From assembly GCA_019747815.1 (NCBI GenBank), contig JAIEQJ010000050.1, forward strand, positions 103,254 to 167,253: a stretch of DNA of 64,000 nt, given 5' to 3'. The notes beneath the pieces were generated by a model. It was not told the origin of the DNA. It did not search any database and was given only the letters and a program-made list of their open reading frames with translations. Below, piece after piece: positions 27,218-35,929 of the stretch. The stretch comes from Hyphomonadaceae bacterium (GTDB lineage: Bacteria; Pseudomonadota; Alphaproteobacteria; Rhizobiales; Hyphomicrobiaceae). Each line of letters opens with the position of its first letter. Within the stretch, counting starts at the first letter, position 1. A program made the translations under genes and the position numbers.

Positions 27218-27930
27218 GGTTCGCTCCTTCCATGCACGGGTTGCCACAAAAGATCGTGCAAGTCTTGGTGCCGACGGGCGATATAGCTGGTGATGGCGTG
27301 CTGTGCGTCGTCAGGCGCACGCTGGGCGACGGCCCGCGCGACACTGCCGGCCATTTCGGCGTGTGCGTTGGCGACATTCTGCCAGTCGCCGCGCCGCGCG
27401 GAGATGTAGAACCACAAGCGCAAATGCAGGTGGAAAATGCGCGGTACGGCTTCGGTGAGGTAGTCGTTTTGCGCGGCGGCGGCGAGGATGCCGTAGAACG
27501 AGCGGTCGAGCTCAACGTAGTCGTCGATATTGCCGGCTCGACTGGCGGCTACCAGGCGATCGTGCAGCTCCAGCAGTTGCCGAGTTTGCTCAAGCGTAGC
27601 GCGCTGCGCCGCAAGGCGCGCCAGGCTGGCATCGATGATGCTGCGAAACTCATAGATGCTCTGCACGCCTGACGTGGTGACGTCGGTGACAAACATGCCG
27701 CGGTTGGGTTGATGCACGACCAGGCCTTCGATTGCCAGCCGTTGCAGGGCCTCGCGCATCGGCGTGCGGCCGATGCCGAGCCGCAAGGTAAGTTCCTTTT
27801 CAACAATCAGGCTGCCGGGCGGCAGTTCCAAGCGAGTGATGAGGCGAACCAGCTGGCGGTAGGCACGCTCTGCCAGCGAGCGCGGCTCGCGCACGGTCGG
27901 CGCGTGGGTGATTGCGGGCGCCGCCATCAT
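27214..27930 (-). CDS. GntR-family regulator, FCD subfamily
   Basis: Transcription factor with an N-terminal winged helix (about residues 18-85: LPPGSLIVEKELTLRLGIGR then TPMREALQRLAIEGLV) and an all-helical FCD ligand domain. Ligands of such domains are small organic acids bound through a metal site; candidate residues are D119 and the His pairs in FHLHLRLW and NAHAEM. It overlaps the CobW gene by 4 bases upstream and the zinc-ribbon gene by 4 bases downstream, so it is part of the operon it may control. The palindrome at 32840-32855 ahead of the operon is a plausible operator. Confidence 0.92.
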   Translation of the reverse strand: MMAAPAITHAPTVREPRSLAERAYRQLVRLITRLELPPGSLIVEKELTLRLGIGRTPMREALQRLAIEGLVVHQPNRGMFVTDVTTSGVQSIYEFRSIIDASLARLAAQRATLEQTRQLLELHDRLVAASRAGNIDDYVELDRSFYGILAAAAQNDYLTEAVPRIFHLHLRLWFYISARRGDWQNVANAHAEMAGSVARAVAQRAPDDAQHAITSYIARRHQDLHDLLWQPVHGRSEP

Positions 27931-28901
27931 GCCGCTTCCGGGTTGCGTTGCATGGCTTCGAGTTGCGCGGTCAGCCCAGCGCGATCGAGATCTTTGCCGA
28001 TCAGGACCAAGTATTGGCGGCCGCGCGGTGTCGTTGCTGTGATATCAAGCCCGCTCAGCGCGTACTGGACGAGCATGGGCTGGCCGTCGATTCGTAGAAA
28101 CCCTTTGGCGCGCCACAGGCCCGCCGGAGCGCGGGCAAAGAAGGCCTGCAACGCTGCTTTGTGCACCTCGCCCGCCAAGTCGACGACGAACGAGTCGGCC
28201 GGGGCGTGGTGAGCCTCACGGTGCGCATGGCCGGCATGGTCGTGATGTTCGTGATGCTCGTGGCTGTGCTGATGCGGGCCGGCCAAGCCTTGTGCGTAGC
28301 GGGCAGCGATGCGGCTGGGCGGGCCCTGCATGATTTCGCTCAAGTCGATGTCACCGCGTTCGGCAAAGCGCACCAGGGCGTCCGGGTTGAGGTCGCGCAC
28401 TTCGTCGGCCACCGCGTCCAGCAATGCGGCATCGGCCAAGTCGATCTTGTTCAGGACGACAAGGTCAGCCTTCTCCACCTGGGCGTCGAAGAACTCACCC
28501 AGCATGGGGCGGATCTTGGTGTATTTGGGCGCATCGAGAACGGTGGTAATCGGCCCGATCTCGAAGCGCGCGCGAAACGTCGGATCGGCGAAGTCCTCCA
28601 GCATCTGCTCAGGCTCGGCGACGCCCGTCGCCTCGATGACGATATGTTTGAGGGGCGCGCGGGCAGAGAGCTGCTCAATGGCGTACATCAGCGAGCCACG
28701 CAGCGTGCAGCACAGACAACCGGACGAGAGCTCGACCATGTCGATGCCGTTGCCTTTGAGGATCTCGCCGTCGACGCCCACGTCGCCAAACTCGTTGACG
28801 ATCAGGGCAAGCTTCTCCTTGGGAGCCCACTGCTCGAGAATACGCTGCGCCAGCGTCGTCTTGCCGGAGCCGAGAAACCCGAACAGGAGGATGATGCGCA
28901 T
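27927..28901 (-). CDS. CobW/COG0523 G3E GTPase
   Basis: Metal-chaperone GTPase of the CobW family, 324 residues. The P-loop is GFLGSGKTT (residues 8-16), the metal-binding CXCC is GCLCC (C62, C64, C65), and NKID is the G4 base-specificity motif. A His-rich stretch of about 22 residues (roughly 217-240) lies before the CobW C-terminal domain and could store zinc or cobalt. The ATG at 28901 follows the stop of the RamA-like gene by one base. In this operon it may supply or insert metal for the corrinoid or the zinc-type methyltransferases; family members have been linked to cobalt, zinc and nitrile-hydratase iron. Confidence 0.9.
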   Translation of the reverse strand: MRIILLFGFLGSGKTTLAQRILEQWAPKEKLALIVNEFGDVGVDGEILKGNGIDMVELSSGCLCCTLRGSLMYAIEQLSARAPLKHIVIEATGVAEPEQMLEDFADPTFRARFEIGPITTVLDAPKYTKIRPMLGEFFDAQVEKADLVVLNKIDLADAALLDAVADEVRDLNPDALVRFAERGDIDLSEIMQGPPSRIAARYAQGLAGPHQHSHEHHEHHDHAGHAHREAHHAPADSFVVDLAGEVHKAALQAFFARAPAGLWRAKGFLRIDGQPMLVQYALSGLDITATTPRGRQYLVLIGKDLDRAGLTAQLEAMQRNPEAA

Positions 28902-28902
28902 G

Positions 28903-30846
28903 CTACTCCCCCGCGGCGCCCACCATGGCAGTGCTTGCAGTCGAAGCGGGGCGTGCATCGCTTGAGTGGGTGACGCGCCCCGCAAACTTCATGCCTTCGA
29001 TGAAGATCTCCTGGAATTCCGGCCGCGCTGCCAGCGCCACGTGCTCCATGCGGTTGGCGAGCTCGGTGGCGCGCCGGCGCTCGGTCTCCGAGAGAAGGGC
29101 CATTTGCGCGCCGAGGGCCGCCGCATTGCCGACGTAAGTGATGCGATCGACCGGTAATTCAGGCAGGAGGCGGATCTTTACGGCGCTTTCGATGTCGATG
29201 TAGTTGCCAAAGCCGCCGCACAGCATTAGTTCCTGCAGCTGGTCGTGGCTGACCTGCATGACATGCTGCAGCATGGCGATGCCGGAGTAGATGGCGCTCT
29301 TGGCGAGTTGCAGCTGACGCACGTCGCCTTGCGTGAGGGTGACGTTTTCTGGCTTTGCCGCCTGTTCCGCCCAAACCAGCACGAACTCGGTGCCGCCTTC
29401 CAGATTCTTGACCAAGCGTTTGGAGAGCGGGGCCGGTAGCTCGTCGAGCTTCTTGCGTCGGAACAGCCCGGACGCCTCCATGACGCCAGCGTCGACCATT
29501 TTGGCACAGGCGTCGAGGAGGCCCGAGCCGCAGATGCCGCTGGCGGGCTGATCGCCAATCACCGTGCAACGGACGTCGCCATCGATGTGCACACGCTCGA
29601 TGGCGCCGACCGCGCCGCGCATGCCATGGCGAATTTGCGCTCCCTCAAACGCCGGACCGGCTGGTGCTGAGCAGGCCACCAGGCGATCGCGGCTGCCCAT
29701 CACCACCTCACCGTTGGTACCGATATCGACGAGGGCGCGGATCTCCTTGCTTTCATAGATGCGGGTGGCCAGCACGCACGCCATGGTATCGGCGCCAACG
29801 AAGCCGGCCACGATGGGCAGGGTGCAGACTTGCGCGCGTGGGGCGACCTTGAGCGGCAGATCCCTGGCGGGAATGACCAGGGCGTCACGCACGACCGGTG
29901 CATACGGAGCTAGCCCGACATAGGAAACGTCGATGCCGAGCAGGATGTGATGCATGCAGGTATTTCCAACCAGCACGACCTTGTAGATGTGCTCGTGTGA
30001 GACGTTGGCCTTGTCACAGGCTTCCTTGATGAAATCGTTGATGGCATTGAGAGCCTTGACACGTAGGGTTTGCAGTTTCTTGTCGTCGAACTGCGCGAAA
30101 GCGATGCGCGACATCAGATCGCCGCCGAACGGTGCCTGCGGATTCATGGAGCCGACCGAGGCCAGCTCTTCGCCGCTGGCGAGATCGAGCAGGGAGCCGA
30201 CGATGCTGGTGGTGCCGATGTCGAACGACATGCCGTAACAGTGCTGCGTGGTATCGCCGGCCTCGACATCGATGATGCGACCGTTGAACTTGGTGACCGT
30301 CACCTGACCTGCCTGACTGCGCAGGATGGCCGGTAGCTTGCGCAGCACGTCGAGTGGCATCTCGCGCGCGGCGGCGCCCTCGGCGGCGAGCAGGATTTCC
30401 TCGTGGTCCGAGGTTTGGTGATGCTCGCTGACCGGGGCCTTGGCTTTAACGAGGCGCTTTTCGACGCCGGAGTCGAGCACTAGGCGACTGTCATCGGAAG
30501 CGCTTTTGCCGCTGCCGAGAATCTGGTGCCCGGCCTCCGAGCGCAGCGGCATGGGCATGACGATGGAATCTTCCACCAGCTTGGTCTGGCAGGCGAGGCG
30601 GAAGCCGTCGCGCACGGCTTCGCTGCCGAGTTGGACGGTGTCCTGCACCGTCGGTGGCGGGACGGTTCCGCGCACCACCTTGATGCGGCAGCTGCGGCAT
30701 CGCCCGCGCGCACCGCAGGTGGCGGCGATCTCCACGCCGCCACTGTGTGCCGCATCGAGGATCGAGGCGCCGCGTAGTGCCGAGGCGATATGGTCGGGAG
30801 CGCCTCCCTCAAGGCCTTGGAAGATGACCTTGACCGTTTGACTCAT
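28903..30846 (-). CDS. RamA/RACo-like reductive activator of corrinoid proteins
   Basis: ATP-dependent activator that re-reduces accidentally oxidised Co(II) corrinoid to the active Co(I) state. The N-terminus is a plant-type 2Fe-2S ferredoxin domain with C44, C50, C53 (CGARGRCRSC) and C86. After a linker, the DUF4445/ASKHA part begins with the nucleotide-binding FDIGTTSIVGSLLDL and continues with VGNTCMHHILLG and DIGTNGEVVMGS. The length (647 residues) is as expected for RACo. The operon position right after corrinoid protein 2 and before CobW fits its task. One activator may serve both corrinoid proteins of the window, since no second copy is seen. Confidence 0.93.
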   Translation of the reverse strand: MSQTVKVIFQGLEGGAPDHIASALRGASILDAAHSGGVEIAATCGARGRCRSCRIKVVRGTVPPPTVQDTVQLGSEAVRDGFRLACQTKLVEDSIVMPMPLRSEAGHQILGSGKSASDDSRLVLDSGVEKRLVKAKAPVSEHHQTSDHEEILLAAEGAAAREMPLDVLRKLPAILRSQAGQVTVTKFNGRIIDVEAGDTTQHCYGMSFDIGTTSIVGSLLDLASGEELASVGSMNPQAPFGGDLMSRIAFAQFDDKKLQTLRVKALNAINDFIKEACDKANVSHEHIYKVVLVGNTCMHHILLGIDVSYVGLAPYAPVVRDALVIPARDLPLKVAPRAQVCTLPIVAGFVGADTMACVLATRIYESKEIRALVDIGTNGEVVMGSRDRLVACSAPAGPAFEGAQIRHGMRGAVGAIERVHIDGDVRCTVIGDQPASGICGSGLLDACAKMVDAGVMEASGLFRRKKLDELPAPLSKRLVKNLEGGTEFVLVWAEQAAKPENVTLTQGDVRQLQLAKSAIYSGIAMLQHVMQVSHDQLQELMLCGGFGNYIDIESAVKIRLLPELPVDRITYVGNAAALGAQMALLSETERRRATELANRMEHVALAARPEFQEIFIEGMKFAGRVTHSSDARPASTASTAMVGAAGE

Positions 30847-30889
30847 GCAATGGCCTCTCTTGGCGTCTCATCCGACCGATAGGCAAGCA

Positions 30890-31606
30890 TCACGCGGCCT
30901 CCGCCCACGGTTCCCGCTTGTCCTTGACGAGCTTGAGGGCGAGCTTGACGGCTTCGATTGCGTCCTTGCCCCAGCCGTCGGCTCCGCACTCGTCCGCCCA
31001 CTCCTGCGATGTCGGAGCACCGCCGACCAGGATGTGGACGTTCTTGCGGAAGCCGGCCTTCTGGAACTCCTCGATAGTCACCTTCTGGTAGTAGACGGTG
31101 GTCGAGAGGAGGGCCGAGAAGCCGACCAGGTCGGCCTTTTCGTCGACCGCCGTTTTGATGAATTTGTCGGGATGCACATCGGTGCCGAGGTTGATCACCC
31201 GGAAGCCGGCGTTCTCCAGCATAATGGTGACGATCGACTGGCCGATGTCGTGCATGTCGCCCAGCACCGTTCCCATTACAAAGGTGCCCACCGGCTTCTC
31301 GGCCTTGGCGGCAAGCAGTGGCCGAATGAGCGCCAGGCCGATCTTCATGGCGCGAGCTGTGATCAGCATTTCCGGAATGAAGATGATCTGTGCCGAGAAT
31401 CGATCACCTTGCAAATTGAACCCCGGGAATAGGCCGTGGTCGAGAATGGTGCGTGGATCGATCCCAGTATCGATGGCCTGTTGCACGCGTTCCTTGGCGT
31501 AGACGTGATCACCATTCTCGATGGCTTCCCAAAGCGTCTGCCATTCCCAGCCGGATGGCGCGTGCTTTTCCCAGCCCTCGGGAACTTGGAGCACTGGATC
31601 AGACAT
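30890..31606 (-). CDS. methyltransferase corrinoid protein 2
   Basis: Second cobalamin-binding methyl carrier, 238 residues, with the helical cap domain at about residues 20-105 and the B12 domain after it. The signature GDMHDIG gives the cobalt lower-ligand His at H119, and FSALLSTT and LVGGAPTS complete the pocket. It is clearly diverged from corrinoid protein 1, whose N-terminus is longer, so the two should serve different methyltransferases. It follows UroD-type gene 2 by 20 bases and precedes the activator gene by 43 bases. Confidence 0.93.
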   Translation of the reverse strand: MSDPVLQVPEGWEKHAPSGWEWQTLWEAIENGDHVYAKERVQQAIDTGIDPRTILDHGLFPGFNLQGDRFSAQIIFIPEMLITARAMKIGLALIRPLLAAKAEKPVGTFVMGTVLGDMHDIGQSIVTIMLENAGFRVINLGTDVHPDKFIKTAVDEKADLVGFSALLSTTVYYQKVTIEEFQKAGFRKNVHILVGGAPTSQEWADECGADGWGKDAIEAVKLALKLVKDKREPWAEAA

Positions 31607-31626
31607 TCGCTTGAACCCCCTTGCGC

Positions 31627-32796
31627 TTAGTTGAGTGGATATCTGCCGTAGGTGCCGAAGTCGCGCTGCGCCTCGAGCATGGTGTAAATGTTTTGCACGG
31701 GCACATCGGCCAGGATGTAGTGCGAGGGCGAGAAGATGTAGCCACCGCCGACGGCAAGGTTCTTCATGACCTGCAGCACACCTTGCCTGACGTCCTCGAC
31801 CTGGCCGCGCGGCAGCAACCGCTGCACATCGAAGCCGCCGATCAGAGTGATCTGGTCGCCATACTTTTTCTTGATGCTGACCTGGTCTTTGAGGCCGCCC
31901 GTGGGCTGCATCAGTCCCGACAGATGCACGCCGAGCTCGATTTCATCGGGAAGAATCGGCGAGTAGTCGCCGCAGGAATGCAGCTTGATGTAAATCTCGG
32001 GGTTTTCTTTGCGGAAGGCGTTGAACATGCGCTCAAAGCGCGGCTTGGCGAGCTCGCGCCATTGCTTGGGCGAGATCATCATGGCCTGCTGAGCGCCAAC
32101 GTCGTCGCCGACGCGGATCATGTCGACGCCCATGCGTATGGCGTTGAGGCCAAGCTCGGTGTAGTAGTCGGTCAAGCCGTCCAGTACGCCGGCGATGAAG
32201 TCCGGCTGATCGAACAGTAACAGGAAGAAATTCTGCGTCCCTACGATATGGGCGTAGGCGGCCTCGATTAGGGTCGAGGACATGTCGACGATGATGAAGT
32301 AGTCCTTCTGATATTTCTCACACAGGTTCTTGATCGGATCGAGGATGGCTCGATCGTTGGGATCCGGCCATTTGTAGTTCTTCAGGTCCTCCATCGTCTT
32401 GATGGGATGAAAGCTGGGGAAATTCTCTGGCACCACCTTGGCCGGGCCCCAGAATTCCTGGGTCTTCTGGAATACCTGTTCCTCGTCGTGGGTACGGACC
32501 TGCAGGCCCGACTTGCCGTAACCGACGTTGAAGTGGTTGTGCCAAGTTTCGCCGATCTTGATTGGCCGATGCGAGAAATCGGCATTGATGCCGATTTGGT
32601 AGATGATGGCATCGTTGCCCAGGCGCAGTTCGAGGGTGGGATTGTGCTTGCGGCCCGTGGCGGCATCCTCGATCCCGTAAACGCGCGCCAGCTTTTCCTT
32701 GGCCTCGTGCTTCATGCGGTAGAGCAGCGGAACGCGATCCACGGGTTCGCGCCGAAGCGTGCGAACGAACCGCTCGCGCGGCAGCAATTCTTTCAT
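31627..32796 (-). CDS. UroD-family corrinoid methyltransferase 2
   Basis: UroD-fold methyltransferase of 389 residues. The probable zinc-ligand pair is H273 and C275 in KLHSCGDYSP, and IGGFDVQRLLPRG corresponds to the conserved strand also seen in methyltransferase 1 (GGIDVQQTLPYG). It lacks the long Trp/Pro-rich insertions of that paralogue and is nearer the usual family length. First gene of the operon; it should pass the methyl group of an unknown substrate to corrinoid protein 2. Related enzymes act on chloromethane (CmuA), methylamines (MtbA, as the second step) and methoxylated aromatics, so the substrate remains open. Confidence 0.9.
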   Translation of the reverse strand: MKELLPRERFVRTLRREPVDRVPLLYRMKHEAKEKLARVYGIEDAATGRKHNPTLELRLGNDAIIYQIGINADFSHRPIKIGETWHNHFNVGYGKSGLQVRTHDEEQVFQKTQEFWGPAKVVPENFPSFHPIKTMEDLKNYKWPDPNDRAILDPIKNLCEKYQKDYFIIVDMSSTLIEAAYAHIVGTQNFFLLLFDQPDFIAGVLDGLTDYYTELGLNAIRMGVDMIRVGDDVGAQQAMMISPKQWRELAKPRFERMFNAFRKENPEIYIKLHSCGDYSPILPDEIELGVHLSGLMQPTGGLKDQVSIKKKYGDQITLIGGFDVQRLLPRGQVEDVRQGVLQVMKNLAVGGGYIFSPSHYILADVPVQNIYTMLEAQRDFGTYGRYPLN

Positions 32797-32839
32797 GATC
32801 TCCTCCGTACCGGGTGAGGCCTTAGTGGTCCGCCGTATA

Positions 32840-32855
32840 TTGAAAATATATTCAA
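32840..32855. promoter_or_regulatory. candidate operator for the GntR regulator
   Basis: Perfect inverted repeat TTGAA-N6-TTCAA (TTGAAAATATATTCAA) 44 bases upstream of the start of UroD-type gene 2, in an AT-rich island within otherwise GC-rich sequence. Size and symmetry suit a dimeric GntR/FCD repressor, which is encoded in the same operon. No footprint evidence; the match to a GntR site is inference. Confidence 0.45.
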
Positions 32856-33019
32856 GCCGCTGCGGGCTGGCTCATGCTGGGTTTCGGCAGGGGTGGCGCA
32901 CCATACGCATGGTGCGGGACTGTCCGACGACCTTCAGTTGGCCGCGGTCTCTGCACCAGGCGTGGCCGAGCATTTCCGCGCGGCGCACTGACCACGCGCG
33001 GCAATGGGGCCATGCTGAG

Positions 33020-33706
33020 TTAGTCGCTTGCTACCAGATCACAGAACACGAAACCGTCGCGCTTCACGACATCACCGGTCTTTACGGCAAGTGGACGGGC
33101 GAACATCGGGCCGGCGGCGGCAAAGGTATGGAATTCGCCGTTCTCGGCGCAGGGATCGACGTCGGAGGGGAGTTCGGCAAGGAAGTCTTTGTCGAGCTGC
33201 CGGCCCGCCAGGCGTTCAGGAACCTTGCGGGGGTCGAGGCACGTGACATAGGCGGTAAGCCCGCCGGCGAGCATGTCACGCACCAGCGCGCGAGTTGGGA
33301 TCTGCCAGAGCGGGAAAATCGGGGTCAGCCCGGTGCCGGTCAATTTGTCCTCGCGATAGCGCCGCACCTCCTCGAGATACAGATCGCCGAAGGCAATCGC
33401 TGTAATGCCTCGTTCGACCTGCTCAGCGACGAATTTACCCATGATGCGTTCGTACGCTTCATTCGGGCAGGGGTGTGGGATGGGCAGGACGTGCAGCGGC
33501 AGGCCGGCTGCATCGGCCTGAGCCTGCACAAGGCTGCGGCGCACGCCGTGCATGGCCACTCGATCGAAGGCGGTGTTGATGGTCGTGACCAGTCCGACCA
33601 CCGTTAAGTCGGAGCGCTGTCGCAGCACATGAAGCGCCCATGCTGAGTCTTTCCCCGAGCTCCAACTCAACAAAGTTTGCACATCGGCACCTTGCAATGG
33701 GTTCAA
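33020..33706 (-). CDS. DUF71/Dph6-like ATP pyrophosphatase
   Basis: Adenine-nucleotide alpha-hydrolase of the DUF71/COG2102 family. The PP-loop is WSSGKDSAWAL (about residues 15-25), and the family hallmark near the end reads DPCAENGEFHTF. Eukaryotic and archaeal members amidate diphthine, but bacteria lack diphthamide; comparative genomics has linked bacterial members to B12 salvage, and the corrinoid surroundings here agree with that view. It is followed 12 bases later (opposite end) by the MetH-activation-like gene in the same direction. Actual substrate unknown. Confidence 0.8.
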   Translation of the reverse strand: MNPLQGADVQTLLSWSSGKDSAWALHVLRQRSDLTVVGLVTTINTAFDRVAMHGVRRSLVQAQADAAGLPLHVLPIPHPCPNEAYERIMGKFVAEQVERGITAIAFGDLYLEEVRRYREDKLTGTGLTPIFPLWQIPTRALVRDMLAGGLTAYVTCLDPRKVPERLAGRQLDKDFLAELPSDVDPCAENGEFHTFAAAGPMFARPLAVKTGDVVKRDGFVFCDLVASD

Positions 33707-33718
33707 TTGGCGGATCGA

Positions 33719-34435
33719 TCAGGCCGGGTCGGCTGCGGGTGGCAGCACAGCAAATAGCCCCGAACGCGACATTTTCGGCCGCATGGCTGCGCTGTACATG
33801 AGTTCGACTGGCAAAACAGCGTTACCGAATAGTCCGAACAGCTCCTTCTGCTGTTCGAGCGGCCACATCACGCGCTGTGCCTCATCACCGTGGACGCTGT
33901 AGCTATAGCCCGGTCCCATGCGCAGGCCGAGCCGTAGCGTTTCGCCGGCTAACTCGCTACGCAGGTAGCCGCCGAACTGAGTGGACAGCCTCTCGATCGA
34001 CAACCAACCGGCACTCTCCAGAAACAGCGCCTCAAGCGGTTCGAAGTCCTCGATCATCTGACGGACTGCGGCGTCGAATCGATCGCCGAGCGTGATGACA
34101 AAGACGATGATTTCGGTGGCGTCCTTGAGAAGTTGTCCGAATACCTCGCAGCGAAAGGTGGTGCCATTGACGAGGTTTAGGCTGTCGCCCCGATTGGACG
34201 AGATGGGGACCCGTCGCCAACTGGCTTGCGGCTCGGCGAGGTCGGCAGCGCGCTGCGCCATGGCTTCGGCGGTCTTGCGGATAGCGGGTCGGACCACGTC
34301 GGGCTTGGTGTACCGGTGCACGCGCAGCAAGCGCGGAACGTCGATAAGCGGGCACTTGGCGGTCCAGTGCCGCACAGGATGCATCAAGCCAGGTGGCGAG
34401 AAGTTTGAGGGGCGACTCATAACATCATGACGCAC
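33719..34435 (-). CDS. MetH-activation-domain-like protein
   Basis: A 238-residue protein whose C-terminal half resembles the S-adenosylmethionine-binding activation domain of cobalamin-dependent methionine synthase: RMGPGYSYSVHGDEAQRVMW corresponds to the RxxPGY motif, and VELMYSAAMRPKMSRSG to the LTESFAM...SxSG end. The remaining MetH modules are absent. Such stand-alone proteins occur in corrinoid methyltransferase loci and may help reductive methylation or reactivation of corrinoid proteins. The start could be the ATG at 34420. It precedes the DUF71 gene by 12 bases. Confidence 0.7.
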   Translation of the reverse strand: MRHDVMSRPSNFSPPGLMHPVRHWTAKCPLIDVPRLLRVHRYTKPDVVRPAIRKTAEAMAQRAADLAEPQASWRRVPISSNRGDSLNLVNGTTFRCEVFGQLLKDATEIIVFVITLGDRFDAAVRQMIEDFEPLEALFLESAGWLSIERLSTQFGGYLRSELAGETLRLGLRMGPGYSYSVHGDEAQRVMWPLEQQKELFGLFGNAVLPVELMYSAAMRPKMSRSGLFAVLPPAADPA

Positions 34436-34488
34436 GGCGACTTATCACTTCTGGTGGGGACGGGTTTGTTCTGGGTCGACCAGCGACA

Positions 34489-34779
34489 TCAGCCATTCAG
34501 AGACGCCAGGGCGGCCTCGCGAATTTGGTCATAGCGGCCTTCGATCTCGTCGGCCACAGCGCGTGCAACGTCGGCTGCCTTGCCCGGCCGGTCCGCCTGT
34601 TTCTCCTTGCGCCATTGCATGAGATAGTCGTCGGTACCGGCTAGCTTGCGCCGCATGGCGATCATGTCGATCAGTTCCAGGAAGCGGTTGCTGAGCTGAA
34701 CCTTTTGCGTTCCCTCGCCATCCTTGACTTCAATGGCGGAAGGAATTTCCTGCCAACACATCACAACGACCTTGGCCAT
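34489..34779 (-). CDS. small conserved protein, virulence-factor (PF13769-like) domain
   Basis: A 96-residue protein starting MAKVVVMCWQEIPSAIEVKD with conserved-looking FLELIDMIAMRRKLAGTDDY. This pattern matches the short proteins labelled virulence factor domain in alphaproteobacterial genomes; the name carries no proven function. It lies 53 bases before the MetH-activation-like gene in the same direction and diverges from the methyltransferase at 34844. A GTG directly before the ATG at 34779 is an alternative start. Confidence 0.65.
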   Translation of the reverse strand: MAKVVVMCWQEIPSAIEVKDGEGTQKVQLSNRFLELIDMIAMRRKLAGTDDYLMQWRKEKQADRPGKAADVARAVADEIEGRYDQIREAALASLNG

Positions 34780-34843
34780 CACTCGCGATCGTCCTCTGTT
34801 AGCAACCTAGACTGCCGTATAGGCGAAACCATCAAGGCAAGAA

Positions 34844-35506
34844 ATGGCAGCGCTCCGGGACCAGGCCGCCGACGAGGCCGCTGTAGAGGCGTTTACCGAG
34901 ATCGCTCGGCCAGCACTTTGTGCGCCAATTTCGCTGCGGCTGAAGCCGGGCCGCCAAGCCTTCGAGGAGTTTCGTTGCCGTCTTCCGGCGCGCTTTGGTC
35001 CGGCGCCACCATACTGGGCGGTGGCGTGGCCAGGCGGTCAGGCGTTAGCCAGATATTTACTCGATAATCCAATCGTTTGCGGGAGCAACGTGGTGGACCT
35101 TGGCACGGGCTGCGGGGTGGCTGCGATCGCCGCCAGCCTAGCCGGCGCGCGAGCTGTGCAAGCTGTCGATTGCGACCCCGTTGCGCTGGCGGCTGTGCGC
35201 GTCAACGCTCACCTCAATGAGGTATCAATCGAGGTTCTTCAGACCGAGTGGGCTAGAACGAAATTAGAGGGGGTACATGCCGTGCTCGCAGGTGATCTTT
35301 GGTATGAGGCGCATGTCGCCCGCAGTGCCACGCAATTGCTGCGCCGCATCGCTGGCGCGGGCGTGCTGGTGCTGGTTGGTGATCCCGCGCGGACGCATTT
35401 CCCACGCATCCGGCGGCGACAGTTGGCCAGCTACCCGGTCGCCGTCAGCGAAGAGTTCGAAACGAGTGCGCACATAACGGCCGAGGTTTGGCAGTTGCTG
35501 CCGTGA
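34844..35506 (+). CDS. class I SAM-dependent methyltransferase, ETFB-lysine (METTL20)-like
   Basis: Rossmann-fold methyltransferase of 220 residues. Motif I is VVDLGTGCGVAAIAASLAGA (about residues 83-102) followed by the acidic AVDCDP. The N-terminal PPYWAVAWPGGQALARYLL segment is characteristic of the group that methylates the electron-transfer-flavoprotein beta subunit or ribosomal protein L11-like substrates. It is divergent from the small protein at 34489-34779. A link to the corrinoid genes is not obvious; it may be part of the chromosomal backbone. Confidence 0.85.
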   Translation: MAALRDQAADEAAVEAFTEIARPALCAPISLRLKPGRQAFEEFRCRLPARFGPAPPYWAVAWPGGQALARYLLDNPIVCGSNVVDLGTGCGVAAIAASLAGARAVQAVDCDPVALAAVRVNAHLNEVSIEVLQTEWARTKLEGVHAVLAGDLWYEAHVARSATQLLRRIAGAGVLVLVGDPARTHFPRIRRRQLASYPVAVSEEFETSAHITAEVWQLLP

Positions 35507-35644
35507 TGCCGGCAAGGGTGTGAAGCAGAAGGCCCAGCAAGCTGCTTGCGGATGAAGTCGCGCACGCGGCCTCACATGTTGTGCGTGGGTTAAAAAGCCC
35601 ATAGGCTGAACCCATCAAGACGAATGCCATCGGGCGCTGCATAC

Positions 35645-35836
35645 ATGCCGACCGATCCTCCGAGCGATCCGCAACGCCGTAGAGTGCCTTGGCGCTTTAT
35701 GGTGATTTTGGGTTTAGCTGGTGCTATGGCCGGCTTGATCGCGGTGGAACGAATGTCGTTCATGCAACGGTGCACGGAGAGCCATACGTTTGCCTCTTGC
35801 ACCCTTATGCGTGCCACTTTCTGGGAGCTGCCCTGA
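35645..35836 (+). CDS. possible small membrane protein
   Basis: An open frame of 63 codons with one good membrane segment (FMVILGLAGAMAGLIAVE, about residues 18-35) followed by a short tail with two cysteines. An upstream ATG at 35624 would add seven residues. No family is recognised and there is no strong ribosome site. It fills part of the 423-base gap between the methyltransferase and acetyl-CoA synthetase genes; the rest of the gap shows nothing clear. Confidence 0.35.
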   Translation: MPTDPPSDPQRRRVPWRFMVILGLAGAMAGLIAVERMSFMQRCTESHTFASCTLMRATFWELP

Positions 35837-35929
35837 CAGGTTGTTGCGGCTCCGAACTTCGACCATCGATCGGTTGCTGATCGTCGAGCTGACAATGGTG
35901 CTAAGCATTGTCGCGTGAGGAACACCTCC

